A stretch of 64,000 nt of DNA from RUG100 sp050953405 (GTDB taxonomy: Bacteria > Bacillota > Clostridia > Peptostreptococcales > Anaerovoracaceae): NCBI GenBank assembly GCA_050953405.1, contig JBMNMP010000001.1, positions 1 through 64,000 on the forward strand, in the 5' to 3' direction. A model generated the notes under the pieces. That model did not search any database. It was not told where the DNA came from and saw only the letters and a list, made by a program, of their open reading frames with translations. Position 1 is the first letter of the stretch. Every line of letters begins with the position of its first letter. Shown one piece after another: positions 34,453 through 43,632 of the stretch. The position numbers and the translations under genes are program-made.

Positions 34453-34484
34453 AAGGCCGTCACACCTCATCGGGTGACGGCCTT
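34453..34484 (+). terminator. Terminator of the GntP-crotonase-CoA transferase operon
   Basis: AAGGCCGTCAC pairs with GTGACGGCCTT (11 perfect pairs, 10-base loop), followed by ATTTTA. Confidence 0.85.
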
Positions 34485-34509
34485 ATTTTACTCTTCTTTT
34501 ACTCTTCTG

Positions 34510-34917
34510 CTATCTCTGCTGTCCGTAAGCTCCCGGGTATCTCGGTATCCCGTTGGGGCCGATATACTGCGCCTCGCCAAAGCCGAGTATGATGCAGAAT
34601 ATGGGCTGCAGGAAGAACAGACCCACTGCGAACCCGCTGCCGCGGCCGAAAGCCCTTGAAAGTCTTATCGACTGCATGATCAGGATTATGATGTTGCCGA
34701 TGGGCACAAAGAGCAGCAGGAAGAACACTCCGTTGCCCATGCCTATCTTGAAATACTGATACTACCTCACGATCGGGATCAGCGACAGCCATCCCTTTAC
34801 TCCAGCCTTCTCAAACATCTTCCAGTAGGCAATGACTTCGATCACATAGAAAATTATCAGTGTGATCAAGTATGCCATATTTAGCGTGCTATTCCCTGAT
34901 CGGTAATTGTAATACAT
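34510..34917 (-). pseudogene. DUF5684-like membrane protein interrupted by an in-frame TAG
   Basis: From ATG 34917 (AAAGGAAAG upstream) the frame reads MYYNYRSGNSTLNMAYLITL, then VIEVIAYWKMFEKAGVKGW and LSLIPIVR, meets TAG at 34762-34764, and continues in the same frame with YQYFKIGMGNG and three more hydrophobic segments to QYIGPNGIPRYPG. Both parts belong to one small membrane protein of about 135 residues: the GW-x-LIP-x3 segment is the family core. TAG ends normal genes elsewhere here, so a nonsense mutation or a base error is likely, not recoding. Confidence 0.75.
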
Positions 34918-35080
34918 ACCTCTTTCCTTTCAGAACGCTGTGTTTTAACTCCATTGAAATTATACCATGTGTCTTGAGCAAAAAATCAATTTTTCGAAGA
35001 TAAAATGCAACATAGTTCTAGATTTGTAACCGCGGCTGTTTTCCGCTATAATTTACTGAGACAAAGAACAGGAGGAATAA

Positions 35081-35719
35081 ATGACTGAAGATAAAAGCTG
35101 CTTTACCTGCGTCGACTGCGGCGCACTTCACTGCGAAAAGAGGAATTCGGCTTTCCCCGAATTCTGCCTGACCACGAAATTAACAGAAGAAGATCTCTCA
35201 GAAATCAAAGAGCTGTATCAGGATCCTGAGAACCGCAGGATCGCTGCGGTATCCGCGGAGATCGAGAGCGATTACTACGGCCGTTACACAAGAGTGGAAG
35301 AGATCATGGAGTTTGCGCGCCGCATGGGATATCACAAGATCGGCCTGGCAACCTGCGCCGGCCTGATACGCGAATCCCGCATATTCACACGCATCCTGCG
35401 GCGCCACGGCTTTGAAGTCTATGGCGTAGTCTGCAAAGTCGGCTCCATAGATAAAGACAAAGTCGGAGTCCCCAAAGACAAACAGAAGACCGGTCCCGTG
35501 ATGTGCAACCCCATACTGCAGGCAAGACTGCTGAATAAAGAAAAAACTGATCTCAATGTCGTCATCGGCCTCTGTGTAGGTCACGACAGCTTGTTCTACA
35601 AATATTCTCAGAGCGTGACCACCACCCTGGTCACCAAAGACAGGGTTCTGGCTCACAACCCGTGTGCTGCTCTATACCAGGCGGAAAGCTATTACAAGCG
35701 CCTGCTTCAGGATGACTGA
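35081..35719 (+). CDS. DUF1847 domain protein
   Basis: 212 residues with many Cys: CFTCVDCGALHCEKR at the N-terminus, IGLATCAGLIRESR, VMCNPILQARLLN and VIGLCVGHDSLFYKYS, the order known for DUF1847, a probable metal-binding family of anaerobes. AGGAGG and a clear TATAAT (35048-35053) precede it. Function unknown. Confidence 0.88.
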   Translation: MTEDKSCFTCVDCGALHCEKRNSAFPEFCLTTKLTEEDLSEIKELYQDPENRRIAAVSAEIESDYYGRYTRVEEIMEFARRMGYHKIGLATCAGLIRESRIFTRILRRHGFEVYGVVCKVGSIDKDKVGVPKDKQKTGPVMCNPILQARLLNKEKTDLNVVIGLCVGHDSLFYKYSQSVTTTLVTKDRVLAHNPCAALYQAESYYKRLLQDD

Positions 35720-35724
35720 TACCT

Positions 35725-36441
35725 TTATGATTTGATCTTTCCGGGCGGTCTCCTGGGGTTGTCTGCAAAGTGGATGTGCTGCTTTTCGAAGTGCAGCATG
35801 AAGCGTGTGAGACCGCCGACGAGTATGGCCGCGGCCACGGTTCCCTCACGCACGCCGTGCAGGCCTCCGACCATGGTCAGTGAAAGCACGCAGGCGATGC
35901 ACACCAGGGAGACATCGAAGATGATCTTCATCCGGCTGAACTGGATGGGCGCGACCTGACAGACCGCCAGCTGAACGCCTTCTCCGGCCAGCACCACCAC
36001 GTTGGCCGTCACTTCCATACTGACCCCGGCGGCGACAACTATGATACCGATGACGCACAATATCCACTGACACCCGTAATTGGGCGGATCCACCCCACGC
36101 AGCACCCAGAGTGCGAAATCAGTGAGATAACCGAACAGTACGGCCACCGGCAGCTGCAGCAGCTGTATAGGCTTGTATCTGCTGCGCAGAATGATTATCT
36201 GCAGCAGTATGAAGACCACATGCATGCAGATGGTGAATTCTCCCACGGTCAGGGGCGTGAAGAGACTGCCGACATAAGGTACGCTTGAGATCGGTGAAGT
36301 CCCCAGATTTGCCTTTATCGAAAAAGCCACTCCGAACGCCATCACTGCCAGGCTGAGGCACAAAAAAAGCCACCGCTGCACAAGGCCTTTCCTGCGCAGC
36401 GATTTGCTTATTCCATTATCTTGATTTTCATTACTGAACAT
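35725..36441 (-). CDS. YczE/YitT-like membrane protein
   Basis: 238 residues, five or six membrane helices: FSIKANLGTSPISSVPY, TVGEFTICMHVVFILLQIII and VSMEVTANVVVLAGEGVQLA resemble the YczE/YyaS group. The start MFSNENQ at 36441 has no ribosome site; TATAAT stands 9 bp before the ATG, so the leader would be 0-3 bases. It converges on the DUF1847 gene (5 bp between stops). Function unknown. Confidence 0.75.
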   Translation of the reverse strand: MFSNENQDNGISKSLRRKGLVQRWLFLCLSLAVMAFGVAFSIKANLGTSPISSVPYVGSLFTPLTVGEFTICMHVVFILLQIIILRSRYKPIQLLQLPVAVLFGYLTDFALWVLRGVDPPNYGCQWILCVIGIIVVAAGVSMEVTANVVVLAGEGVQLAVCQVAPIQFSRMKIIFDVSLVCIACVLSLTMVGGLHGVREGTVAAAILVGGLTRFMLHFEKQHIHFADNPRRPPGKIKS

Positions 36442-36485
36442 AACGAATTTATTATAGCTTATTTTCTTTTCTGCGGCAAGTGCCC

Positions 36486-37493
36486 TCACCAGAAGCCCAT
36501 CACATGCTGCATCAGAAGGCTGGCGCAGGCGATGCATATCCAGCAGACGAGTCCCAGCACGATTGGCTTGGCACCCGTCTTCACCAGCTTTACGATATCG
36601 GTGTTAAAGCCGATCGCCGCCATGGCCATGATGATGAAGAACTTGCTCAGCAGCTTCAGCGGATCGGTGATCACAGCCGGCAGCTGAAAGATGGTGGTCA
36701 CCAGGCTGGCGATCAAAAAGAGCAGTACGAACCAGGGGAATATCTTTGTGATGCTGATGCTGTTCCTCTTGTCCTGACGATTCCTGCGGGCGAAGACCAC
36801 CGAAAGCACCAGGGTGATCGGGATGATCGCCAGCGTTCTCGTCATCTTGGTTATTGCAGCACCGCTGAGGGCGTCGCCGCCGTGGATGCCGTCCCATGCG
36901 GCTGCGGCCGCAGTCACCGAAGAGGTATCGTTGACTGCAGTACCCGCAAAGAGGGCAAAGCCGTTGTCAGTCATCCCCAGCAATCCTCCGATGGTCGGAA
37001 ATACCAGGGCCGCTATGATATTGAAGAGAAAGATAACCGATATCGACTGAGCGATCTCATCATCATCCGCACCGATGACTGGCGCCGTGGCCGCGATGGC
37101 CGAGCCGCCGCAGATCGAAGAACCGACTCCCACCAGGATAGCGCTCTTTTCAGGGACTTTCATCGCTCTGTACAGGATATAAGCTACGACCAGCGCGGTC
37201 CCGATGGTGACACAGATGATCGGCAGTGAATCTCTGCCTACGGCAGCCACCTGCCTGAGATCCATCGAAAATCCCAGCAGCACTATAGCCGTCTGCAGCA
37301 CATACTTTGAAGTGAAACCCATGCCCGGGGCGACCGGCGCCTTGTTTTTCACCAGCGCTCCGATCACCATTCCTATGAGTATGGCGAACACCGGACCGCC
37401 GACTACCGGCAGTAAAGTGCCCAGAAAATATGCGGGGACCGCTATCAGTACCGCCAGGGCGACGCCGCGCCACTTCGTCATTATCTGCTCCAT
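36486..37493 (-). CDS. yeiH: YeiH-family putative sulfate/sulfur-compound exporter
   Basis: 335 residues, about ten helices. Family-specific segments: VGGPVFAILIGMVIGA, LQTAIVLLGFSMDL, GVGSSICGGSAIAATAPVIG and AGTAVNDTSSVTAAAAAWD. In several bacteria this gene is divergent from a LysR regulator (YeiE/CysL type), as here, although the regulator is frameshifted. Transport of sulfate or related acids is only a prediction of the family. AGAGG precedes ATG 37493. Confidence 0.88.
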   Translation of the reverse strand: MEQIMTKWRGVALAVLIAVPAYFLGTLLPVVGGPVFAILIGMVIGALVKNKAPVAPGMGFTSKYVLQTAIVLLGFSMDLRQVAAVGRDSLPIICVTIGTALVVAYILYRAMKVPEKSAILVGVGSSICGGSAIAATAPVIGADDDEIAQSISVIFLFNIIAALVFPTIGGLLGMTDNGFALFAGTAVNDTSSVTAAAAAWDGIHGGDALSGAAITKMTRTLAIIPITLVLSVVFARRNRQDKRNSISITKIFPWFVLLFLIASLVTTIFQLPAVITDPLKLLSKFFIIMAMAAIGFNTDIVKLVKTGAKPIVLGLVCWICIACASLLMQHVMGFW

Positions 37494-37560
37494 AAAATCA
37501 AACCTCTCTAATAATTATCGTTCACAAAATCAGTTTTCTGTTGACAATTCCAGTCTACCA

Positions 37561-37600
37561 CGTTCTATAATAAAGAAAAGATATGATATTTAATAGAACG
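37561..37600. promoter_or_regulatory. Inverted repeat between yeiH and the LysR gene
   Basis: CGTTCTAT (37561-37568) and ATAGAACG (37593-37600) are perfect 8-bp inverted arms in the AT-rich divergent promoter region, a layout expected for a LysR dimer-of-dimers site. Confidence 0.5.
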
Positions 37601-37635
37601 ATAAATAATATTTATTGATTAAAGGAGAGCCACAA

Positions 37636-38510
37636 ATGCTGGACCACAAGATAAAGACCTTCCTCACTGTCTGTGAAACCATGAATTACACGCATGCAGC
37701 GCAAGTACTGAACATGACGCAGCCGGCTGTATCCGGTCAGATACATCTCCTGGAAGAGAGCTATGGCGTGAGCCTGTTTGCCTATCACGCCAAGAAACTG
37801 ACCCTCACAGCCGCGGGGAACAGCTGCGCCGGGCGGCGACGACCATGAGACACGACGAGATAATGCTGCGCCACAAGCTGGCAGCCGCGAACGGCAGGGC
37901 GTCTGCACTCGTCTTCGGCGCCACGATGACCGCCGGACCCTACGCCGCCCTGGAGCCCCTGATCGGGTATCTGCGCGAAAACAGCGACCGCGATGTGCGC
38001 TTTATCATCGCCGATACCCGCCGGCTGCTCTCCCTGCTGGACGCGGGGCAGATCCAGTTTGCACTTGTCGAAGGCATCTTCCCCCGGAGCGAATACGACT
38101 CCCTGCCCTATACTTCGGAACCATTCTGCGGCGTGGCGGCTCCGGATTACCGCTTTCACACGGGAGCGGTCCACCGCATCGAAGATCTGCTGCAGGAAAG
38201 ACTGCTGATACGCGAAGAGGGTTCCGGCACCAGAGAGATATTCGCCTCCTGGCTGACCGGCCGCAACCTGACGCTGTACGACTTTGCCCGCCGCGTGGAA
38301 GTCAACAGCATACAGGTGATCAAACAGCTGGCCGCCTCCGGATGCGGCATCACCTTTGTATACCGCCGTGCTGTCGCCGAAGAATTAAAAAAGGGACAGC
38401 TGATGACTCTGCCCCTGCGCGATTTTCGCGTCGAACACGATTTTTCCATTGTCTGGAGCCGCGGCAGCATATACGCCGATGAATGGAAGACACTCTTCAG
38501 GGACGCCTGA
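37636..38510 (+). pseudogene. LysR-family regulator (YeiE/CysL type) with a single-base frameshift
   Basis: The HTH part (FLTVCETMNYTHAAQVLNMT, QPAVSGQIHLLEESYG) runs in one frame to AAG; after the GGGG run at 37815-37818 the protein continues one frame over as EQLRRAATTMRHDEIMLRHK and the full effector domain to the stop at 38510. Adding one G restores a normal regulator of about 291 residues (875 bp is 3n+2). AAAGGAG precedes ATG 37636. Either the yeiH regulator is lost or a G was missed. Confidence 0.85.
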
Positions 38511-38521
38511 GCGGCATGGCT

Positions 38522-40684
38522 TCATGCCCTTTCCATCTTGACGCGAAAGCGGATCGTCCTCTCGGTGTCCAGCTCATCAAAATGGATCACATAAGCGTTC
38601 TTCTTGTCATCTATGCGCAGCACGGTACCCGACCCCATTATGGCATGCCGGACCCGGTCGCCCGGCTGGAAACGCTCGCCGCCGGCCGCTGCCATGTCGC
38701 GTTCCTTCCATTCGATCTCCTGACGGGCCCTCTTCACCAGGCTCTCGTCCGGCTCGTTGACCCACGTCATCAGTCTTCTGTCTATATCGAGTATAAAGCG
38801 CGAAGGATAGCGGAAAGATCCATCCAGATTGCGCCCTTCTGAATCGCTGAGATAGAGCCTCTGCCCCGCCCTGGTGATGGCAACAAAAGCCAGGCGGCGC
38901 TCCTCTTCCATGGCTTCCAGGCTGTCGGTCTTCTTCGCCGGGAAGACCCCCTCCTCCAGCGAGCAGATGAATACATAGGGAAACTCCAGGCCTTTGGCCT
39001 TGTGTACCGTCATGCACTTGACGCAGCCGCGCATCGCCGCTGTATCTTCATTGGTGAACAGAGCCAGCCGATCGAGATAGTCGCTCAGCCTCGTCTCCTC
39101 CCCGCAGGTCGTTTCATACTCGTATATTGACTGTTTTAGTTCCGCAAGATTGTCGAGACGCTCGCCGCTGCCCTCCGTGCGCCGCGCCTCTTCATAACCA
39201 CTCTTTTCCAGCACCTCGCCGAGCAGCTCGGAGACCGTCATCTGCTCGTACTTGCCTCCGTACTCTTCTATCAGATCGATGAACTCCGCCGCCCTGGTGC
39301 CGCGGAAGATATCCTCATCGAGGTTCTTCTTCAGGGCATCGTACAGCGAGCATCCGTGCCCTTCAGCGTACTGCCGCAGGAAATGCATGCGCTTTTCACC
39401 TATGTTCCTCTTGGGATAATTGACGATGCGCGCGAAAGAAAGATCATCGTGGTAAGCTATCAGCCTCAGGTAGCACAGAGCGTCCTTTATCTCCGCCCGG
39501 TCGTAAAAGCGCACTCCGCTGTAAAGTACATAGGGCAGCTTTTCCCTGATGAAGACTTCCTCCAGCGCTCTGGTCACAAAGTGCGAACGGTAGAGCACAG
39601 CGATGTCAGTCGCCGGCACGCCTTCCGCCTGCAGGCGCTTTATCTCATCGCAGATCCACCCGGCCTCCTCCTGTGAGCTGCGCGCGTGGTAATATACCGG
39701 CAGCTCGCCGCTGCCGCGCCTGGCGATGAGATCCTTCCTGATGCGGTTCCTGTTCCTGCCGATCAGGCTGTTGGCAGCCGCCAGTATCTGCGGTGTGGAG
39801 CGATAGTTTTCCATCATCATTATGGTCTTCGTGCCCGGAAAATCCTTGTCGAAATCGAGCAGATATTTCACATTGGCTCCGCGCCAGGTGTATATCGTCT
39901 GGTCGGGATCGCCGACCACGAAAAGATTTCCGTGATAGCCGCAGAGCACCTTCATCAGGCGATACTGGAGATCATCGATGTCCTGGAACTCGTCGATCAT
40001 GATGTATTCCAGGCGCTTCTGCCACTTTTCGCGGATCTCATGATCCTGTTCAAAGATGTACAAGGTGAATTTGATCAGATCGTTGTAGTCGAGCCCGAAG
40101 CATTTTTTCTGCTGATAGAGGTACCCGTAGAAGAGGATGTCCTCCACCTGCTCCGCCTGCATATACTTTTGCCGCAGGATATCGAGAGGCATAGCGATCA
40201 TGTCGCGGTAGTAGTCCGGTTCATATTTGATCTTCCTCATCTCAAACATGTCCCGCGCATCCGCGTAGGTCATCTGTCGCAGCGTGATTCCGCGCTCTTC
40301 GTAGATGATCGCCAGCATGGCGTCGATGTCCCCGTTGTCTAGCACCAGAAAGCTGTCAGGGTACTGCACCGCGTGGGCGTCCTCCTGCAGCACAGAGACA
40401 CAGAAACTGTGAAAAGTACTGATGCGCCCGGTGCCATTGTCTCCCGTCAGCTGCCTGATCCTCTGCCGCATCTCGTTGGCCGCCTTGTTGGTGAAAGTGA
40501 CGCACAGTATATTTGACGGCAGCACTCCGATCTCGTTGACCAGGTAAGCAAAACGCCGCGACAGCGCCCGTGTCTTCCCGCTGCCGGCGCCGGCGATGAC
40601 GCGCACGTATCCTTCTGTGGCCGTCACTGCCTGCCACTGGCTCCTGCTCATATCTATAGGTGTAATAATGGTGGTCTTATTCAT
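38522..40684 (-). CDS. UvrD/PcrA-like superfamily 1 helicase
   Basis: 720 residues. Motifs in order: Q-motif SQWQAVTATEGYVRVIAGAG, Walker A GAGSGKT, Ia CVTFTNKAANEMRQRI, II MIDEFQDID, III VVGDPDQTIYTWRGA, IV MMENYRST, V TVHKAKGLEFPYVFI, VI LAFVAITRAGQRLYLS, and a C-terminal PcrA-like Tudor segment (FQPGDRVRHAIMGSGTVLRI). It unwinds DNA 3' to 5' in repair and replication restart. The start MNKTTIITP at 40684 is set by the promoter immediately upstream; longer frames overlap it. Confidence 0.93.
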   Translation of the reverse strand: MNKTTIITPIDMSRSQWQAVTATEGYVRVIAGAGSGKTRALSRRFAYLVNEIGVLPSNILCVTFTNKAANEMRQRIRQLTGDNGTGRISTFHSFCVSVLQEDAHAVQYPDSFLVLDNGDIDAMLAIIYEERGITLRQMTYADARDMFEMRKIKYEPDYYRDMIAMPLDILRQKYMQAEQVEDILFYGYLYQQKKCFGLDYNDLIKFTLYIFEQDHEIREKWQKRLEYIMIDEFQDIDDLQYRLMKVLCGYHGNLFVVGDPDQTIYTWRGANVKYLLDFDKDFPGTKTIMMMENYRSTPQILAAANSLIGRNRNRIRKDLIARRGSGELPVYYHARSSQEEAGWICDEIKRLQAEGVPATDIAVLYRSHFVTRALEEVFIREKLPYVLYSGVRFYDRAEIKDALCYLRLIAYHDDLSFARIVNYPKRNIGEKRMHFLRQYAEGHGCSLYDALKKNLDEDIFRGTRAAEFIDLIEEYGGKYEQMTVSELLGEVLEKSGYEEARRTEGSGERLDNLAELKQSIYEYETTCGEETRLSDYLDRLALFTNEDTAAMRGCVKCMTVHKAKGLEFPYVFICSLEEGVFPAKKTDSLEAMEEERRLAFVAITRAGQRLYLSDSEGRNLDGSFRYPSRFILDIDRRLMTWVNEPDESLVKRARQEIEWKERDMAAAGGERFQPGDRVRHAIMGSGTVLRIDDKKNAYVIHFDELDTERTIRFRVKMERA

Positions 40685-40719
40685 ACCACCATTATACGAA
40701 CATCTGTTTACATTGTCAA
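40665..40719 (-). promoter_or_regulatory. Perfect consensus promoter of the UvrD-like helicase with start-codon palindrome
   Basis: Minus strand TTGACA (40714-40719), 17 bp, TATAAT (40691-40696), six bases, ATG (40682-40684): a leaderless layout. The 11-bp arms ATAATGGTGGT (40665-40675) and ACCACCATTAT (40685-40695) form a perfect inverted repeat with the start codon in the 9-bp spacer and the -10 inside one arm, as for an operator. Confidence 0.75.
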
Positions 40720-40730
40720 AGTTTTGCTCA

Positions 40731-42131
40731 TTAATCTTTCCAGAGATCTGTATCCTCAAAGCCCACATCTCTTGCTCTGAAGTGCGAGTCCCGGCCCAGC
40801 TTTCGCTGACGTTCGAAATCGTCGAGCACCAGCAGCGCCTTTTTGCCCAGCAGGAAGATGGCAATGAGATTGACTATCGCCATGAATCCCATGATGATAT
40901 CTGCCAGAGACCAGGCCACGTCCATGCTGACCTGTGCTCCGACGAACACCATCACCGTGGCTGCGATCCTGAAGATCACCATGACGACCTTGCTGTCGGT
41001 GATGAATTTGATGTTGAATTCAGCGTACACATAATTGCCTATCAGCGATGTGAAGGCGAAGAGCACGATGGCCACCGTGATGAAGTGGATGCCCGCTTCG
41101 CCGAACTGGCTGGCAACCGACTGCTGTATGAGAGGGATGCCGTTCAGGGATCCGTGCACCGTGTACTTTCCTGTCAGCAATATGATGAAGGCCGAACAGG
41201 AACATATGAGAATAGTATCTATGAAAACCGAGAGCACCTGCACCAGGCCCTGCTTGGCCGGATGGCTGACATCGGCCGAAGCCGCTGCGTTCGGTGCAGA
41301 GCCCATGCCGGCTTCATTGGAGAAGAGGCCCCTCTTGATACCATAAGTCATGCAGCTTCCCACAAAGCCGCCAACGATTGACCGAAAATCAAAAGCATCG
41401 TCGACGACCAGCGCCATCGCATCGGGCAGCTTGTCGATATTCATGAAGAAGATGATCAGCCCCGTCAGGATGTAGAGCGCTGCCATCACGGGCACCATGA
41501 TCGATGTGGCCTTCGAGATCTTGTCGACACCGCCGAAGAAGAGGACCCCCGCTCCCGCGGCCACCAGCAGTCCTATGATCTTGGGCACGATAGTGTGTGA
41601 AAAATGGGGTACGTAATATTGGAATGCCGAAGTCAGGTTGTATGACTGCAGTCCGTTGAAGCCAAATGCAAATGTGGCTATGAGGAAGATCGCGAAGATG
41701 ATGCCCAGCCATCTCGCCTTCAGGGCTTTCTGGATGTAATAAGCCGGCCCGCCCTTAAAGCTGGTCCCGTCTTTCTCCTTGTATACCTGCGCCAGCGTAC
41801 TCTCGATGAATGCCGAAGCACTGCCGATGACAGCCATGATCCACATCCACATCAGGGCTCCAGGGCCGCCGGTCACGATGGCCGTGGCCACGCCGGCGAT
41901 ATTACCGGTGCCCACGCGCGAAGCCGTAGCCACCATCAGCGCCTGAAACGAGGAGACCTTGCCGCTGTCGCTCTTCTTTTCGGTCACCGCCTTTAAGGCC
42001 TGCGGAAACAGCCGCACCTGCACCGCCTTTGTGCGTATAGTAAAATAGATACCGGATGCTGCCAGCAAAATGATCAGTATATATGTATACATGAAATCAT
42101 CCATGCTGACGAGCATTTTTGCAAAATCCAT
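40731..42131 (-). CDS. Alanine/glycine:cation symporter (AGCS family)
   Basis: 466 residues, about eleven helices. Family boxes: ASRVGTGNIAGVATAIVTGG, GGPAYYIQKALK, GLFSNEAGMGSAPNAAASAD and LTGKYTVHGS. It imports alanine, glycine or similar amino acids with Na+ or H+. The start at 42131 (MDFAKMLVS) follows GGAGAGAGAGG; the longer frame is unlikely. No glycine riboswitch is present in the 100 bp upstream. Confidence 0.92.
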   Translation of the reverse strand: MDFAKMLVSMDDFMYTYILIILLAASGIYFTIRTKAVQVRLFPQALKAVTEKKSDSGKVSSFQALMVATASRVGTGNIAGVATAIVTGGPGALMWMWIMAVIGSASAFIESTLAQVYKEKDGTSFKGGPAYYIQKALKARWLGIIFAIFLIATFAFGFNGLQSYNLTSAFQYYVPHFSHTIVPKIIGLLVAAGAGVLFFGGVDKISKATSIMVPVMAALYILTGLIIFFMNIDKLPDAMALVVDDAFDFRSIVGGFVGSCMTYGIKRGLFSNEAGMGSAPNAAASADVSHPAKQGLVQVLSVFIDTILICSCSAFIILLTGKYTVHGSLNGIPLIQQSVASQFGEAGIHFITVAIVLFAFTSLIGNYVYAEFNIKFITDSKVVMVIFRIAATVMVFVGAQVSMDVAWSLADIIMGFMAIVNLIAIFLLGKKALLVLDDFERQRKLGRDSHFRARDVGFEDTDLWKD

Positions 42132-42234
42132 AAAGACCTCTCTCTCCATTTACACGTAATTCCGTTTTGCAGCGCCGCAGCGCCGTGACCACAGCATTAT
42201 ACCATAAACAGCCGTATAAGGCACCTGTTCCACC

Positions 42235-42263
42235 AAAAAAGGCGCTCCCCCGGGGGGAGCGCC
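42235..42263 (-). terminator. Terminator of the prfA-tyrS series
   Basis: Minus strand GGCGCTCCCCC-C-GGGGGAGCGCC (11 pairs) followed by TTTTTT. Confidence 0.92.
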
Positions 42264-42276
42264 GTATGTATCTGTG

Positions 42277-43599
42277 CTAGATTTCCACCTGATGGAATTT
42301 CTTCTTGCCCTTCTGGATCAGCAGCTTGCCGTCCTTGAACATATCCCTGGTCACCATCATCTTGGGGTTGGCAACCTTCTCGCCGTCTACTTTCAGGCCG
42401 CCCTGCTTGATCGTGCGGAAACCTTCGCCATTGCTGGATACCAGACCCAGTTCGCGGATCAGATTCACAAGACCCATGCCTTCGCCATCGAATGCCGCGG
42501 CATCCATCTTCGTTGTGGGGACATTAGACATGTCTCCGCCTCCTCCGAAGGCGGCCCGGGCACCATCCTGGGCCTTCCTGGCTTCCTGCTCACCGTGTAC
42601 CAGTTTGGTGACTTCAAAAGCGAGGACTTCCTTGGCCTTGTTCAGCTCCGCGCCCTCGAGGGCGGAAAGCCTGTTCACTTCTTCCATGGGAAGGAATGTC
42701 AGCATGCGCAGGCACTTGTTGACATCCGCATCTTCAACGTTTCTCCAGTACTGATAGAACTCGTAAGGGCTGGTCCTCTCGGGAGAGAGCCAGAGCGCGC
42801 CTTTCGCGGTCTTGCCCATCTTTTTGCCCTCGCTGTTGGTCAGCAGAGAGAAAGTCATCCCGTATACCTGCTTGTTCAGCTTTCTGCGGCAGAGCTCGAC
42901 TCCCGCCAGCATGTTCGACCACTGGTCATTGCCGCCGAATTCCATCTTGACATCGAAATCCCGCGCCATCACCATAAAATCGTAACCCTGCATCAGCATG
43001 TAGTTGAACTCCAGGAACGAAAGTCCCTTTTCCAGTCTCTGTTTGAAGCACTCGGCACGCAGCATGTTGTTGACGCTGAACTGCGATCCGATCTCGCGCA
43101 CAAATTCCACATAGTTCAGCGGACGCAGCCACTCAGCGTTGTTCACAGAAACGGCCTTTCCGGGATCCGGTTCCTTGTTGGTCTTCCCCGGGGCGTACAC
43201 GCCATTGTTGCCCTCGTACTTCCATTCTTCATCGAAATCAATGAACCTGTCAAAGAGCTTTTTGAACTGGCGGCAGTTCTCATCGATAGTCTCCGTTGTC
43301 ATCATCTTGCGCATATCGGTGCGGCCTGAGGGATCACCCACCATGCCGGTACCTCCGCCCAGGAGCACTACAGGAGTGTGCCCGAACTTTTGCATATACA
43401 TCATGATGATCACCTGCATGAAGTGTCCCACATGCAGGCAGTCCGCCGTCGGATCGAATCCGATATAGAACTTTATCTTTTCTTTTCCCAGCAGCTCGCG
43501 GATCTCATCTTCGTGAGTGCACTGTTCGATAAAGCCCCTTTCTTTGAGTACGTCGAACACATTATCGTATTTGCTTACATCGTCTCTTATAAAGTCCAT
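42277..43599 (-). CDS. tyrS: Tyrosyl-tRNA synthetase
   Basis: 440 residues. Class I features: KFYIGFDPTADCLHVGHFMQ (HIGH-type HVGH), the tyrosine pocket NYMLMQGYDF and FGGNDQWSN, and the KMSKS-type loop GKKMGKT; an S4 domain ends it (IKQGGLKVDGEKV). It charges tRNA-Tyr. No T-box leader occurs between it and upp (33 bp), consistent with transcription from far upstream. Confidence 0.97.
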   Translation of the reverse strand: MDFIRDDVSKYDNVFDVLKERGFIEQCTHEDEIRELLGKEKIKFYIGFDPTADCLHVGHFMQVIIMMYMQKFGHTPVVLLGGGTGMVGDPSGRTDMRKMMTTETIDENCRQFKKLFDRFIDFDEEWKYEGNNGVYAPGKTNKEPDPGKAVSVNNAEWLRPLNYVEFVREIGSQFSVNNMLRAECFKQRLEKGLSFLEFNYMLMQGYDFMVMARDFDVKMEFGGNDQWSNMLAGVELCRRKLNKQVYGMTFSLLTNSEGKKMGKTAKGALWLSPERTSPYEFYQYWRNVEDADVNKCLRMLTFLPMEEVNRLSALEGAELNKAKEVLAFEVTKLVHGEQEARKAQDGARAAFGGGGDMSNVPTTKMDAAAFDGEGMGLVNLIRELGLVSSNGEGFRTIKQGGLKVDGEKVANPKMMVTRDMFKDGKLLIQKGKKKFHQVEI

Positions 43600-43632
43600 T
43601 ATTTCCGTTTACCTTTCATTTGATATTTCTTC

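Noticed and set aside
34499..34917. TAG recoded as an amino acid (for example pyrrolysine)
   Set aside because: TAG ends other good genes here (such as the crotonase and the FtsX permease), RF1 is present, and no pyl genes are seen.
36480..37229. 249-codon plus-strand frame opposite yeiH
   Set aside because: Shadow of yeiH: highly polar, His/Asp/Arg-rich, no ribosome site and no family features.
42132..42234. Glycine riboswitch before the AGCS symporter
   Set aside because: No tandem glycine aptamer core and too little space.
42274..43329. 351-codon plus-strand frame opposite tyrS
   Set aside because: Antisense of a certain housekeeping gene.
43600..43632. T-box leader for tyrS
   Set aside because: Only 33 bp separate upp and tyrS, and no specifier or antiterminator structure can fit.
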